In this document: piece after piece, positions 1-6,273 of the stretch | Layout: each line of letters starts with the position of its first letter | How positions within the stretch are numbered: position 1 is the stretch's first letter | From: Rubrivirga sp. | Lineage (GTDB): Bacteria; Bacteroidota; Rhodothermia; Rhodothermales; Rubricoccaceae | NCBI GenBank assembly: GCA_012269805.1 | Contig: JAAXJP010000343.1 | Coordinates: 1 to 9,949 of the forward strand | DNA: 9,949 nucleotides | Reading direction: 5' to 3' | Position numbers and translations under genes: made by a program | Notes under the pieces: model-generated | Databases searched by the model: none | The model's input: the letters and a program-made list of their open reading frames with translations, nothing else | What the model was told of the DNA's origin: nothing

Positions 1-215
1 CCCTTGCCGACGGTCACCAACTCCTCGGGGGGGCGCGGCGAGATGACGAGGCTCCGCTCGCCCGCCTCGACGGCGGCGCGGACGGTCTGGAGGGCGAGGG
101 CGGAGCGCCCGGCGCCGGCCCGGCCGACGAGGAGGTAAGCGCGGCCGGCGGCGAGGCCGCCCCACTGGCGGTCGACGGCGTCGAGGCCGGAGGGCGAAGG
201 CGTGGGGGCGATCAT
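1..215 (-). CDS. RecA/KaiC-like ATPase, N-terminal part (gene truncated by window edge)
   Basis: The first 71 residues of a leftward gene are present; the rest lies outside the window. The start is the ATG at 215-213, and an in-frame TGA lies two codons upstream. The opening matches the KaiC/Rad55 layout: a G-L-D substrate-type start (residues 10-12), then W-G-G-L..G-R-A-Y-L-L-V (18-30), then a P-loop G-R-A-G-A-G-R-S (31-38), then A-L-A-L-Q and a beta strand E-R-S-L-V-I. Such proteins bind ATP and act as RecA-fold motors or signalling switches. The P-loop is odd: the lysine normally before Ser/Thr is Arg37, so ATP hydrolysis may be weak or absent. It is divergent from the aldehyde dehydrogenase. 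The family call is confident, but the specific role cannot be told from this fragment. Confidence 0.7.
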   Translation of the reverse strand, partial: MIAPTPSPSGLDAVDRQWGGLAAGRAYLLVGRAGAGRSALALQTVRAAVEAGERSLVISPRPPEELVTVGK

Positions 216-477
216 GGGTCAGAGAGAGTCGCGCACGCAGGGACAACAAAGGGCGTGCCACGGCGGCCGTCACGGGTTCCGGTCGAGAAATCGCCCGGGT
301 GGGAGACCGGATGGGGTGACTCGTAGCCCCGCCGGGCCGTCCCGTAACCCTCCGCCCGGGCGAGGGGTCCCCGCGGTTCCGCCGGCGTGTCCAGGCCCCG
401 AGAGCGTCACTGGCGGGCGACGCCGGGGCGGCCCATCCGGCCGGGCTACCTTGCGGCCCCTCCCCTCCGTTCGACGC
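216..477. other. Divergent intergenic region between ATPase and aldehyde dehydrogenase genes
   Basis: These 262 non-coding bases must hold the start signals for both flanking genes. No convincing protein, tRNA or small-RNA gene is visible in either direction. Open frames that cross it have no family-like residues until the dehydrogenase start at 478. It contains a short A-rich patch near 243-250, a perfect 10-bp palindrome CGCCCGGGCG at 353-362, and the GGGGTCCCC palindrome just after it. These could be operator-like or simply reflect base composition. A -7-like box lies at 447-454. Confidence 0.6.
447..454 (+). promoter_or_regulatory. Candidate -7 promoter box for the aldehyde dehydrogenase gene
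   Basis: TACCTTGC lies 23 bases before the ATG at 478 and resembles the Bacteroidota -7 element TAnnTTTG (TA and TT kept, GC-shifted end). No clear -33 TTG element is seen at the usual spacing. Similar boxes precede three other genes in the window, which is the main support. No Shine-Dalgarno sequence lies between the box and the start. Confidence 0.35.
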
Positions 478-2121
478 ATGGACGCCGACCTCCGCTCGAT
501 CCAGGACGCCCGCGACGCCGTCCGCCGTGCCTCCGCCGCCCAGAAGCAGTTTAAAACGGCCGACCAGGCGACGGTCGACAAGGTCGTCGCGGCGATGGTC
601 GAGGCCGGGGCCGCCGAGGCCAAGCGGCTCGGGCAGCTCGCCCACGACGAGACCGGCTTCGGGAAGCCCGAGTCGAAGGAGCAGAAGAACCTGTTCGCCA
701 CGCGGACGCTCGCCGAGCGGATGGCCGGGATGAAGACGGCCGGCATCGTGGAAAAGAGTGCCGACGGGACGGTCTGGACCGTCGCCACGCCGATGGGCGT
801 CGTCGCCGCGCTCGTGCCCTCGACGAACCCGACGGCGACGGCCTACTACAAGGCGATCATCGCGGCCAAGGCGCGGTGCGGGATCGTGATGAGCCCGCAC
901 CCGAGCGCGCGGCGGTGCACGGGCGAGGCGCTCCGCGTGGTCGCCGAGGCGGCGTATGCGGCGGGCGCGCCGGAAGGCCTGTTCGGGTGCCTCGGGCAGG
1001 GCGAGGCCGGCGTCACGCTGGCCGGGACGAACGCGCTCCTCGAGCACGACCTCGTCGACGTCATCCTCGCGACCGGCGGCGGGCCGATGGTCCGCGCGGC
1101 GTACTCGAAGGGGAAGCCGGCCTACGGCGTCGGGAGCGGGAACGTGCCGGCGTACGTCGACCGGAGCGCGAACGTCGAGAAGGCCGCGGCCGACATCCTC
1201 ACGGGGACGTCGTTCGACTGGGGCACGCTGTGCTCGACCGAGCGGTCCGTCGTGGCCGACAGCCCGATCCGCCAGCGGCTCCTCGACGCGCTAAAGCAGC
1301 GCGGCGGCCACGTGTGCTCAGAGGAGGAGACCCGGAAGCTCCGGGCCATCATCAAGCCCGGGGGCCGGTTCAACACCCAGATCGTGGGGCAGAGCCCGCG
1401 CCGGATCGCCGAGCTGGCGGGCTTCGCCGTGCCGGACTCGGCGCGCGCGCTCATCGCCGAGGTCGACGCGGTCGGGCCCGACGAGCCGCTCTCGATGGAG
1501 ACGCTCTCGCCCATCCTCTCCTTCTACGTCGCCGACGGCTGGGAGGCCGGCTGCGAGCGGTGCATCGAAGTCCTCGAGTTCGGCGGGATCGGGCACACGC
1601 TCGCGCTTCACGCCACGGCCGACCGCGTGATCGAGCAGTTCGCCCTCCGGAAGCCGTCGATGCGGATCGTCGTCAACACGGTCGCCGCGCTCGGCTCGGT
1701 GGGGATGACGACGGCCCTCTTCCCGGCGATGACGCTGGGACCGGGCACGCTCGGCGGCTCGATCACGAGCGACAACGTGACGCCGATGCACCTCGTCAAC
1801 CTCAAGCGCGTGGCGTTCGAGACGGCCCCGCTCAACGACGACGCGGGCGAGCCCGCCGGAGCCGGGACGCGGGAGACGACCCGGCGGTCGGCCCCGGCCG
1901 CCTCGGCGCCGCGGCGGGCGCCCTCGGGCGACGGGTCGTGGATGGACGAGATCGAGGCGCGGCTCGTGGCGCGGGCGGGGAACCCGAGCTCCGCGCGCCC
2001 GGCTCCGGCGCCTTCCACGACGGCGCCGCGGCGGGGGGCGTCGTCGACGGAGGCGCGGTCGGCCGTGCTTCCGCTCCCGGACGACCAGATCTCGTCGCTT
2101 ATCCGGCGGTTCAAGCGGTAG
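478..2121 (+). CDS. CoA-acylating aldehyde dehydrogenase with long C-terminal extension
   Basis: A 547-residue protein of the aldehyde dehydrogenase superfamily, acylating branch (AdhE N-domain/EutE/SucD-like), which converts an aldehyde, CoA and NAD(P)+ to acyl-CoA, or the reverse. Visible signatures are P-M-G-V-V-A-A-L-V-P-S-T-N-P near residue 105, A-T-G-G-G-P-M-V near 199, V-G-S-G-N-V-P-A-Y near 220, and the catalytic-cysteine segment S-F-D-W-G-T-L-C-S-T-E with Cys252. The usual domain ends near residue 449 (R-V-A-F-E-T). A tail of about 98 residues follows, rich in Ala, Pro, Arg and Ser. It contains two short amphipathic helices, at about 487-500 and 533-547. Such tails recall encapsulation peptides of microcompartment enzymes, but no shell gene is in the window. 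The ATG at 478 was chosen because upstream in-frame sequence has no family character and a promoter-like box lies at 447. The exact aldehyde cannot be told from sequence. Confidence 0.85.
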   Translation: MDADLRSIQDARDAVRRASAAQKQFKTADQATVDKVVAAMVEAGAAEAKRLGQLAHDETGFGKPESKEQKNLFATRTLAERMAGMKTAGIVEKSADGTVWTVATPMGVVAALVPSTNPTATAYYKAIIAAKARCGIVMSPHPSARRCTGEALRVVAEAAYAAGAPEGLFGCLGQGEAGVTLAGTNALLEHDLVDVILATGGGPMVRAAYSKGKPAYGVGSGNVPAYVDRSANVEKAAADILTGTSFDWGTLCSTERSVVADSPIRQRLLDALKQRGGHVCSEEETRKLRAIIKPGGRFNTQIVGQSPRRIAELAGFAVPDSARALIAEVDAVGPDEPLSMETLSPILSFYVADGWEAGCERCIEVLEFGGIGHTLALHATADRVIEQFALRKPSMRIVVNTVAALGSVGMTTALFPAMTLGPGTLGGSITSDNVTPMHLVNLKRVAFETAPLNDDAGEPAGAGTRETTRRSAPAASAPRRAPSGDGSWMDEIEARLVARAGNPSSARPAPAPSTTAPRRGASSTEARSAVLPLPDDQISSLIRRFKR

Positions 2122-2131
2122 CCGGGCCGGT

Positions 2132-2150
2132 GCCCGCCCGGTAAGCGGGC
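2132..2150 (+). terminator. Candidate hairpin terminator after the aldehyde dehydrogenase
   Basis: GCCCGC (2132-2137) and GCGGGC (2145-2150) can form a 6-bp all-GC stem with a 7-base loop, starting 10 bases after the stop codon. No T-run follows, so a classical intrinsic terminator is not shown. In DNA this rich in GC, short stems also arise by chance. Confidence 0.35.
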
Positions 2151-2219
2151 CGCGGCTGGACCCGTCGAGGGCGGCCCGGCCCCGCAACTCCGTCCGAGGG
2201 CTGGGGCGTAGACTCCGCC

Positions 2220-4166
2220 ATGGCCTCGCTCGACGCCCTCTCCCCGCCCCCGCCCGCTCCGGCGTCGTCCCGGACGCTCGATGTGGAGACGGGCGATGGG
2301 GAGCTCGATGCCCTCCTTTCCGAGGCCGCCGCGACGGCCATCAATCGGCCGCACGCGTCGCTCGCGGCGAGCCGGCAGGCCCGGGCGCGCGCCGAGGCGA
2401 TCGGGAACGTGCCGGGGCGGGCCTACGCGCTCCTGTGCGAGGGGACGGCCCTGTCGCTCCTCTCCGACCACGAGGCCGCGCTCGGGGTGCTCATGGAGGC
2501 TCAGACCGAGATGGAGCCGCTCGGCGACCTCCGCGGCCGGTCGCTCGTCCTCGGCTCGCTCGCCGGTGTCCACGTCAGCCTCGGCAACATCGAGGACGCG
2601 CTCGACAGCGCGGCCGGCGCGCTCCGCCTCGCCCGCGCGCTCGGCGACAGCGAACAAGAGGCGTGGATGCTGGCGGGCCTCGGCAACAGCTACCTCGACC
2701 TCGGCGAGACCGACCGGGCGATGGAGGCCGGCGAGCGGGCGCTGCGGCTGTTCGGCGAGCTCGACGACCTCAACGGGCAGGCCCGGTCCCACACCGTCCT
2801 CGGCGGCGCGCTCCGGCACCTCGGGCGGCTCGACGAGGCCCGGATCCACCACGAGAGCGCGCTCCGGATCGCCGAGGAGGCGGGGACGGCGCTCAACCGG
2901 GCCCGCGCGCTCCACGACCTCGGCGTGTTGGAGGAGGAGGCCGGACGGCTCGACGCCGCCCTCGGCCTCCACCGGCGTGCGCTCGCGCTTCGCCGCGAGG
3001 TGGGCAACCGGCAGGCGCAGAGCACGAGCCTCCTCCAGATCGGCCGGGTGCTCTCGGCGCAGGGCGACGACGAGGCCGCCTTCGAGGCGCTCCACGAGGC
3101 CAAGCGGATCGCGACCGACATCGGGGCGGTCCCGCGGTTGGCGGACGTCGAGGAGGCGCTCGCCTCGGCGTACGAGCGGGCGGGCCAGCCGGCCGAAGCG
3201 CTCGCCCACCTCCGTCGGCACCAGGCCCACCGCGAGGCGTTCCTCGCCGCCCGCACGCAGACCCGCCTCGACGTCGCCCAGGTCCGCGCCGAGGCGGAGC
3301 GGGCCCGGCAGGAGGCCGAGATCGCCCGCGTGCGGACCGAGGAGCTCGGCGCGGCCAACGACGAGCTCTCGCGGACGCTCCGCGACCTCCGCGCGACCCA
3401 GAGCCAGCTCGTCCAGGCCGAGAAGCTGGCCTCGCTCGGGCGCCTCTCGGCCGGCCTCGCCCACGAGATCCAGAACCCGCTCAACTTCGTCGCCAACTTC
3501 GCCGACCTCAACGCCGAGCTGGCGACGGAGCTGCTCGGCACGCTCGAGACGGCCCGCCAGACGGGCGCGCCGCCCGACGCCGACGCCATCCGCGCCGACC
3601 TCGAGGCGATCGTCGACAACGCGCGGCGCGTCCGCGACCACGCGCGGCGGGCGGACGGGATCGTCCGGGGCCTGATGGGCCACGTCCGCGACGTCGGCGG
3701 CGAGCGGCGGCCGTCGGACCTGCTGGAGCTCCTGGAGCGGGCCATCTCGACGGTCCTCGGCTCGTCGGCCGTCCACGTCGAGCGCGACTACGCGGACCTC
3801 CCGGCGGTCGAGGTCGAGCCGGCCTCGGTCCAGCGCGTGTTCGTGAACCTCCTCGAGAACGCCCGCTGGGCGGTCGAGGCGGAGGCCGCGAGGGCGGGCG
3901 ACGGCTACGTCCCGACCGTCCGCCTCGCCACGGCGCCGGCCGAGGGCGGCGTCGAGGTCCGCGTCGAGGACAACGGCGTGGGGATCCCCCTCGACCACTG
4001 CACGCGCGTGTTCGAGCCGTTCTTCACCACGAAGCCGGCCGGCGAGGGGACCGGCCTCGGCCTCTCGCTCGCCTACGACATCGTGACGGAGGGCCACGGC
4101 GGGACGATCCAAGCCTTCAGCCGCGTTGGCGAGGGCGCGACGTTCCTGATGACGCTCCCCGTCTGA
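2220..4166 (+). CDS. Cytosolic TPR-containing sensor histidine kinase
   Basis: A 648-residue protein with no signal peptide or membrane span. Residues 66-342 form seven tandem tetratricopeptide units of almost exactly 40 residues each (starting near 66, 105, 145, 185, 225, 265 and 305), a protein-binding superhelix. A charged coiled coil (about 345-405) leads into the kinase core. The H-box L-A-H-E-I-Q-N-P carries phospho-acceptor His415. The HATPase domain shows the N-box N-L-L-E-N-A-R-W (543-550), G1 D-N-G-V-G-I-P (584-590), F-box F-E-P-F-F-T-T-K (598-605) and G2 G-E-G-T-G-L-G-L-S (608-616). All catalytic motifs are intact. It should autophosphorylate and pass phosphate to a response regulator, but none is encoded nearby and there is no receiver domain, so it is an orphan here. 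It lies 98 bases after the dehydrogenase on the same strand; co-transcription is possible but a hairpin lies between them. ATG at 2220 gives a sensible N-terminus. Confidence 0.9.
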   Translation: MASLDALSPPPPAPASSRTLDVETGDGELDALLSEAAATAINRPHASLAASRQARARAEAIGNVPGRAYALLCEGTALSLLSDHEAALGVLMEAQTEMEPLGDLRGRSLVLGSLAGVHVSLGNIEDALDSAAGALRLARALGDSEQEAWMLAGLGNSYLDLGETDRAMEAGERALRLFGELDDLNGQARSHTVLGGALRHLGRLDEARIHHESALRIAEEAGTALNRARALHDLGVLEEEAGRLDAALGLHRRALALRREVGNRQAQSTSLLQIGRVLSAQGDDEAAFEALHEAKRIATDIGAVPRLADVEEALASAYERAGQPAEALAHLRRHQAHREAFLAARTQTRLDVAQVRAEAERARQEAEIARVRTEELGAANDELSRTLRDLRATQSQLVQAEKLASLGRLSAGLAHEIQNPLNFVANFADLNAELATELLGTLETARQTGAPPDADAIRADLEAIVDNARRVRDHARRADGIVRGLMGHVRDVGGERRPSDLLELLERAISTVLGSSAVHVERDYADLPAVEVEPASVQRVFVNLLENARWAVEAEAARAGDGYVPTVRLATAPAEGGVEVRVEDNGVGIPLDHCTRVFEPFFTTKPAGEGTGLGLSLAYDIVTEGHGGTIQAFSRVGEGATFLMTLPV

Positions 4167-4194
4167 CTCCGTCCGCCGGGAGGCCGAGGCGGGC

Positions 4195-4380
4195 CTACTG
4201 GAGGCGCTCGGCCCGGAACGACGTGACCGCCTCCCCGTCGGCCTCGGCGGTCACCTCGACGGGGTGGCAGCAGACCTCGCAGTCCTCGACGTAGGTCTGC
4301 GCCGGCACGCTCGGGTCGACCAGCATCGTGATCGGGGCCAGGCAGTACGGGCAGGAGAACGGGACCTCGATCTGGTACAC
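4195..4380 (-). CDS. Small CPXCG-type cysteine-rich protein (probable zinc ribbon)
   Basis: A 61-residue protein starting at a GTG (4380-4378). It matches the CPXCG-motif cysteine-rich family: an N-terminal Y-Q-I-E-V-P-F, then C-P-Y-C (Cys10, Cys13), then V-D-P-S, then Y-V-E-D-C-E-V-C-C-H-P (Cys34, Cys37, Cys38). Two CxxC knuckles spaced this way suggest a single bound zinc. The glycine that normally follows the first knuckle is Leu14 here. Function of the family is unknown. It converges on the histidine kinase with a 28-base gap, and it is divergent from the serine hydrolase, with 53 bases between the two chosen starts. No clear ribosome binding site precedes the GTG. Confidence 0.8.
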   Translation of the reverse strand: MYQIEVPFSCPYCLAPITMLVDPSVPAQTYVEDCEVCCHPVEVTAEADGEAVTSFRAERLQ

Positions 4381-4387
4381 GGGAGGG

Positions 4388-4395
4388 TAGGTTGA
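4388..4395 (+). promoter_or_regulatory. Candidate -7 promoter box for the serine hydrolase gene
   Basis: TAGGTTGA lies in the 53-base divergent gap, 38 bases before the ATG at 4434, and fits TAnnTTTG except at the last two bases. The same spot contains a TTG (4392) preceded by GGGAGG, which could be read as an alternative start for the hydrolase. The better signal peptide from the ATG favours the promoter reading. Confidence 0.3.
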
Positions 4396-4433
4396 CGCCG
4401 TCGCCCGTCGCGACGCCTCCTGCCTACGCGCCC

Positions 4434-5393
4434 ATGCCCCGCCCTGCTCCCGTCCTCGTCTTGCTGGCGGCCGCCTGTGCCGGGTGCGCGGGGCCCCGCC
4501 CGACTGCGCCCACCCAGGGCCCGCCGTGGCCTCAGCCGCGGCCCGACGCCGAGCTCCAGGCGGCCGTCGAGGCGCTGGCGGACGGGGTCGACGGCGTCGT
4601 CGGCGTGTACGCCCGCCACCTCCCGACGGGCCGCGAGGCCGCGCTCCGGGCCGACGAGGTGTTCCCGACGGCCAGCCTCGTCAAGGTCCCGCTCCTCGTC
4701 GGCGTCTTCGAGCGGATCGAGGCCGGCGACCTCGCGCTCGACGACCGCCTCACGTTCCGCGACTCGCTCCGCTACATCGAGGACGAGGGCGAGCTGTTCG
4801 CCCAGCTCCAGGACTCGGCGACCGTGTTCGTCCACACCGCCGTCGAGCAGATGCTCGCGGCGAGCGACAACACGGCCAGCCTGTGGCTCCAGGGGATCGT
4901 GACGGGCGCGGCCGTCAACGACTGGCTGGCGGCGCGCGGGTTCGAGCACGCGCGCGTGAACAGCCGCGTCGAGGGGCGCCGGTCGGACTGGGAGCGCTAC
5001 GGCTGGGGCCAGACGACGCCGCGAGAGATGGCCGAGCTGGTCCGCCGGATCGTCGAGGGCGAGGCGGTCTCGCCGGCGGCCGACCTCGAGATGCACCGGC
5101 TCCTGACGCGGACGCACTGGGACGACGAGGCCGTCTCGGCGCTCCCGCCGAGCGTCCAGGCCGCGACCAAGCAGGGCGTCGTGAGCCGCTCGCGCAGCGA
5201 GGTGGCCTACGTCCACGCGCCGTCCGGCCCGTACCTCTTCATGGTGGTCACGAACGAGCAGGCCGACACGCGCTGGGTGCCGGACAACCCCGGCTACGAG
5301 CTGATCCGCGCCGTCAGCCGGCTCCTGTGGACGACGTTCGAGCCGGGCTCCGACTGGGCCCCACCGCCGGGCAGCGAGCGGTTCCGGTTCTAG
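4434..5393 (+). CDS. Class A beta-lactamase-like serine hydrolase, probable lipoprotein
   Basis: A 319-residue protein of the penicillin-binding/class A beta-lactamase fold. It has the three active-site motifs in order: S-L-V-K (Ser81, Lys84), S-D-N (144-146) and K-Q-G (246-248, in place of K-T-G). T-T-P-R-E-M-A-E-L matches the conserved stretch after the omega loop. The omega loop itself looks shortened and the deacylating glutamate with its partner asparagine is not obvious, so a true antibiotic-hydrolysing enzyme is uncertain; a peptidoglycan- or ester-acting hydrolase is equally possible. The N-terminus (one Arg, then hydrophobic V-L-V-L-L-A-A-A-C-A-G-C) suggests a lipoprotein signal with two candidate lipidated cysteines. 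This puts it in the periplasm or at the outer membrane. ATG 4434 was preferred to TTG 4392, which would add 14 Pro/Ala-rich residues before the signal. Confidence 0.8.
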   Translation: MPRPAPVLVLLAAACAGCAGPRPTAPTQGPPWPQPRPDAELQAAVEALADGVDGVVGVYARHLPTGREAALRADEVFPTASLVKVPLLVGVFERIEAGDLALDDRLTFRDSLRYIEDEGELFAQLQDSATVFVHTAVEQMLAASDNTASLWLQGIVTGAAVNDWLAARGFEHARVNSRVEGRRSDWERYGWGQTTPREMAELVRRIVEGEAVSPAADLEMHRLLTRTHWDDEAVSALPPSVQAATKQGVVSRSRSEVAYVHAPSGPYLFMVVTNEQADTRWVPDNPGYELIRAVSRLLWTTFEPGSDWAPPPGSERFRF

Positions 5394-5396
5394 GAG

Positions 5397-5465
5397 CCCC
5401 CGCCGCCGTGGCCTCCTCCCCCTCGGCGCCGAACCGTCAGGCCCGACGCAGTCAGGCGGGCGGGG
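5397..5465. terminator. Convergent gap with weak stem, possible bidirectional terminator
   Basis: Two convergent genes stop at 5393 and 5466. In the gap, CCCCGCC-GCC (5398-5407) can pair with GGCGGGCGGGG (5455-5465) with one bulged base around a loop of about 47 bases, and GCCCG/CGGGC (5441-5445, 5457-5461) is a competing small stem. There is no T-run on either strand. The position is right for termination, but the structure is weak evidence on its own. Confidence 0.25.
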
Positions 5466-6167
5466 TCAGCGGTCGTCGTCGGGAAGGGCGAGGCGGGCGG
5501 CGGTGCCGTCGAGGGGCTCTGGGAGCGCGTCGAGGCGGAGCGTCGTGCGGGCCGAGTCCGGCGGGGGGACCTCGCCCTCGCGGAGCCGCATCCAATGGCC
5601 GGCGAGGTGGACGCCGAGGTCGAGCGCCGTCTTCAGCACGACGAGGACGACGAGCGCCAGCACTCCCGACCCCGAGAGCTCGACGAGGAACCCGCCGAGC
5701 AGGATCACGAGGTGGAGCAGGACCACGCGGCCGTACGGCTTGAACATCTCCGTCCCGGGCGCGGCCGTCTTCCACTCGCCACGCGCGAGGTAGTTGAGCG
5801 CGAACGACGCCCCGTGGCTGAGGACGAGCGCGGCGAGCCCCTCCGTCTGGAGCCCCGGGTCCCACAGCGCCGCGTCGCCGCCGAAGGTGCTCGCCACGAA
5901 CACGCCGTGGACGGTCCAGAAGATGCCGTAGTGGACGACGAAGAACGGGGCCATCGTCCACCGCTGCCCTCGGCCCTCGCCGGCCGTCAGGATCCGGAGC
6001 ACGGCGAACAGGCCGATTACGCCGTTCTCGGCCCAGTACAGCCACATCACGCCGAACAGGCTCCACTCAAAAAAGAGCACGCCGACGAGCGGGACGAGGT
6101 TGGCGACCACGAGCCCGACCGCCGACGGGACGGACGGGGCGCGGACGAACGGGGCGGAGGCGGCCAT
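5466..6167 (-). CDS. DUF6498-like multi-pass membrane protein
   Basis: A 233-residue protein with about six hydrophobic segments (roughly 14-33, 35-59, 72-93, 108-127, 146-162 and 167-186). Its pattern fits the DUF6498 family: an N-terminal N-L-V-P-L-V-G-V-L turn, then L-Y-W-A-E-N (43-48) and G-L-F-A-V-L-R-I-L, then H-Y-G-I-F-W-T-V-H-G (79-88). A late conserved-looking stretch is L-A-G-H-W near 188. The function of the family is not known; the buried histidines and the W-A-E-N motif could be a catalytic or cofactor site, but that is a guess. The last 40 residues are hydrophilic and probably cytosolic. The start ATG at 6167-6165 is preceded almost directly by a -7-like box. It is transcribed leftward and lies 104 bases after the PiT-like gene, separated from it by a strong hairpin. 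Confidence 0.75.
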   Translation of the reverse strand: MAASAPFVRAPSVPSAVGLVVANLVPLVGVLFFEWSLFGVMWLYWAENGVIGLFAVLRILTAGEGRGQRWTMAPFFVVHYGIFWTVHGVFVASTFGGDAALWDPGLQTEGLAALVLSHGASFALNYLARGEWKTAAPGTEMFKPYGRVVLLHLVILLGGFLVELSGSGVLALVVLVVLKTALDLGVHLAGHWMRLREGEVPPPDSARTTLRLDALPEPLDGTAARLALPDDDR

Positions 6168-6171
6168 CCGC

Positions 6172-6179
6172 CGAACCTA
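6172..6179 (-). promoter_or_regulatory. Candidate -7 promoter box for the DUF6498 gene
   Basis: On the minus strand TAGGTTCG ends only 4 bases before the ATG at 6167. It differs from TAnnTTTG at one base. If it is a real -7 element, transcription would begin at or about the start codon, giving a leaderless message. Confidence 0.35.
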
Positions 6180-6215
6180 CCGCGCGGGCCGGCGCGCGGC
6201 CCCTCTGATCCCGGG

Positions 6216-6273
6216 GACCCCCGTCTCGGCGCCGCGGCCGACCCGCCAGGTCGGCGCCGAGGCGGACGGGGTC
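6216..6273 (-). terminator. Strong bulged hairpin at the end of the PiT-like gene
   Basis: A perfect 10-bp inverted repeat, CTCGGCGCCG (6225-6234) and CGGCGCCGAG (6252-6261), is extended by GACCCC-C-GT (6216-6224) pairing with ACGGGGTC (6266-6273). The result is about 18 paired bases with a one-base and a four-base bulge. The outer arm overlaps the stop codon at 6274-6272. Inside the loop, GCCGACC (6237-6243) and GGTCGGC (6249-6255) form an alternative small hairpin. There is no T-run. Its place between two same-strand genes suggests a transcription barrier or 3'-end stabiliser. Confidence 0.5.

Noticed and set aside
202..477. N-terminal extension of the dehydrogenase to position 202
   Set aside because: The added 92 residues are low-complexity Arg/Gly/Pro with no resemblance to aldehyde dehydrogenases, and the stretch overlaps the start of the divergent ATPase gene.
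2415..3245. Periodic 120-base pattern in the kinase gene as a DNA repeat array
   Set aside because: The period reflects 40-residue TPR units diverged at the DNA level, not a nucleotide repeat.
1608..4112. 834-residue open frame antisense to the kinase and dehydrogenase
   Set aside because: Composition is Arg/Gly/Ala/Val/Leu-rich with no family motifs, and it lies opposite genes with intact catalytic motifs; typical of high-GC antisense frames.
4392..4433. TTG start at 4392 for the serine hydrolase
   Set aside because: GGGAGG lies nearby, but the extra Pro/Ala-rich residues would weaken the lipoprotein signal that begins well at ATG 4434.
5434..5470. Short GTCAGGC direct repeats in the convergent gap as an attachment or CRISPR-like site
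   Set aside because: Only two seven-base copies and one partial copy, within chance expectation.
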